Positions 63,999 through 64,000 of a DNA stretch of 64,000 bases are shown here, in pieces. The notes beneath the pieces are model-generated. The model was given only the letters and a program-made list of their open reading frames with translations. It was not told where the DNA came from and did no database searches. The stretch is from CAZTHL01 sp964613585 (lineage in GTDB: Bacteria; Pseudomonadota; Alphaproteobacteria; DSM-16000; Inquilinaceae). The first letter of the stretch is position 1, and each line of letters opens with the position of its first letter. The position numbers and the translations under genes are program-made. The stretch covers positions 14,210 through 78,209 of the forward strand of contig CAZTHL010000007.1 in NCBI GenBank assembly GCA_964613585.1. The letters are read 5' to 3'.

Positions 63999-64000
63999 GC

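Noticed and set aside
61084..64000. Search for a DGR-type reverse transcriptase or template repeat near the TIR-FGE gene
   Set aside because: No frame shows reverse transcriptase motifs, and no adenine-rich near-copy of 59791-59898 was seen in the window.

Overview
The window is very GC-rich chromosomal DNA from an alphaproteobacterium, most likely a Rhodospirillales/Geminicoccales-type environmental heterotroph. The evidence is gene content: an Irr-type Fur regulator, RegB/RegA redox control, an RcdA-like DUF1465 protein, MmcB, a fabA-fabB-fabI cluster and a PAS_5 protein are all typical of alphaproteobacteria. The assignment is an inference; GC content and phylogeny were not computed. No rRNA, tRNA, CRISPR array or intact prophage was recognised.

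Layout. 1-3.5 kb: edge of a secreted small protein, then the cytochrome c maturation genes ccmG-ccmH-ccmI. 3.9-7.4 kb: divergent PepSY/cytochrome b561 and PepSY/response regulator/histidine kinase operons. 7.6-9.3 kb: chemoreceptor. 9.7-17.8 kb: iron permease and iron-binding protein, each behind a Fur-like box, flanking regB/regA, a degenerate EAL protein and hldE. 18-24.8 kb: mmcB, secreted protease, PAS_5 protein, rubrerythrin and irr, a LuxR solo with a lux-box-like palindrome and a small protein gene, and fmdA-fmdB. 24.9-30.5 kb: recQ, fabA-fabB-fabI, tlyA. 30.6-37 kb: MarR with a membrane protein, PfpI, FAD oxidase/HxlR divergent pair, BCCT transporter with a universal stress protein. 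37.6-40.8 kb: modABC plus a one-domain ModE. 40.8-53 kb: patatin, infA, GntR, rcdA, bdhA, secreted rubredoxin, PhoX, alpha-carbonic anhydrase, PhzF, DoxX, and a RES/Xre toxin-antitoxin pair. 53.1-58.6 kb: four-gene sugar ABC transporter in extremely GC-rich DNA.

The right end (58.6-64 kb) is a decayed accessory region. It holds a TIR-FGE fusion protein flanked by two same-direction remnants of IS3-family transposase genes, a Uma2-family pseudogene with three frame changes, an ArsR-metallothionein operon and a DUF5615 pseudogene broken by a 5-bp duplication. The TIR-FGE protein is the strongest candidate for an undescribed system. Its TIR glutamate is conserved, its FGE-like domain lacks the catalytic cysteines, and its C-terminal coding segment resembles a diversity-generating-retroelement variable region, but no reverse transcriptase or template repeat was seen here.

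Two families of short intergenic palindromic repeats are scattered through the window. Family A has GAGCGTTTCCG-type ends, and in three cases its end supplies the stop codon of the neighbouring gene. Family B is built on an AGCCAATGGCT-type hairpin.
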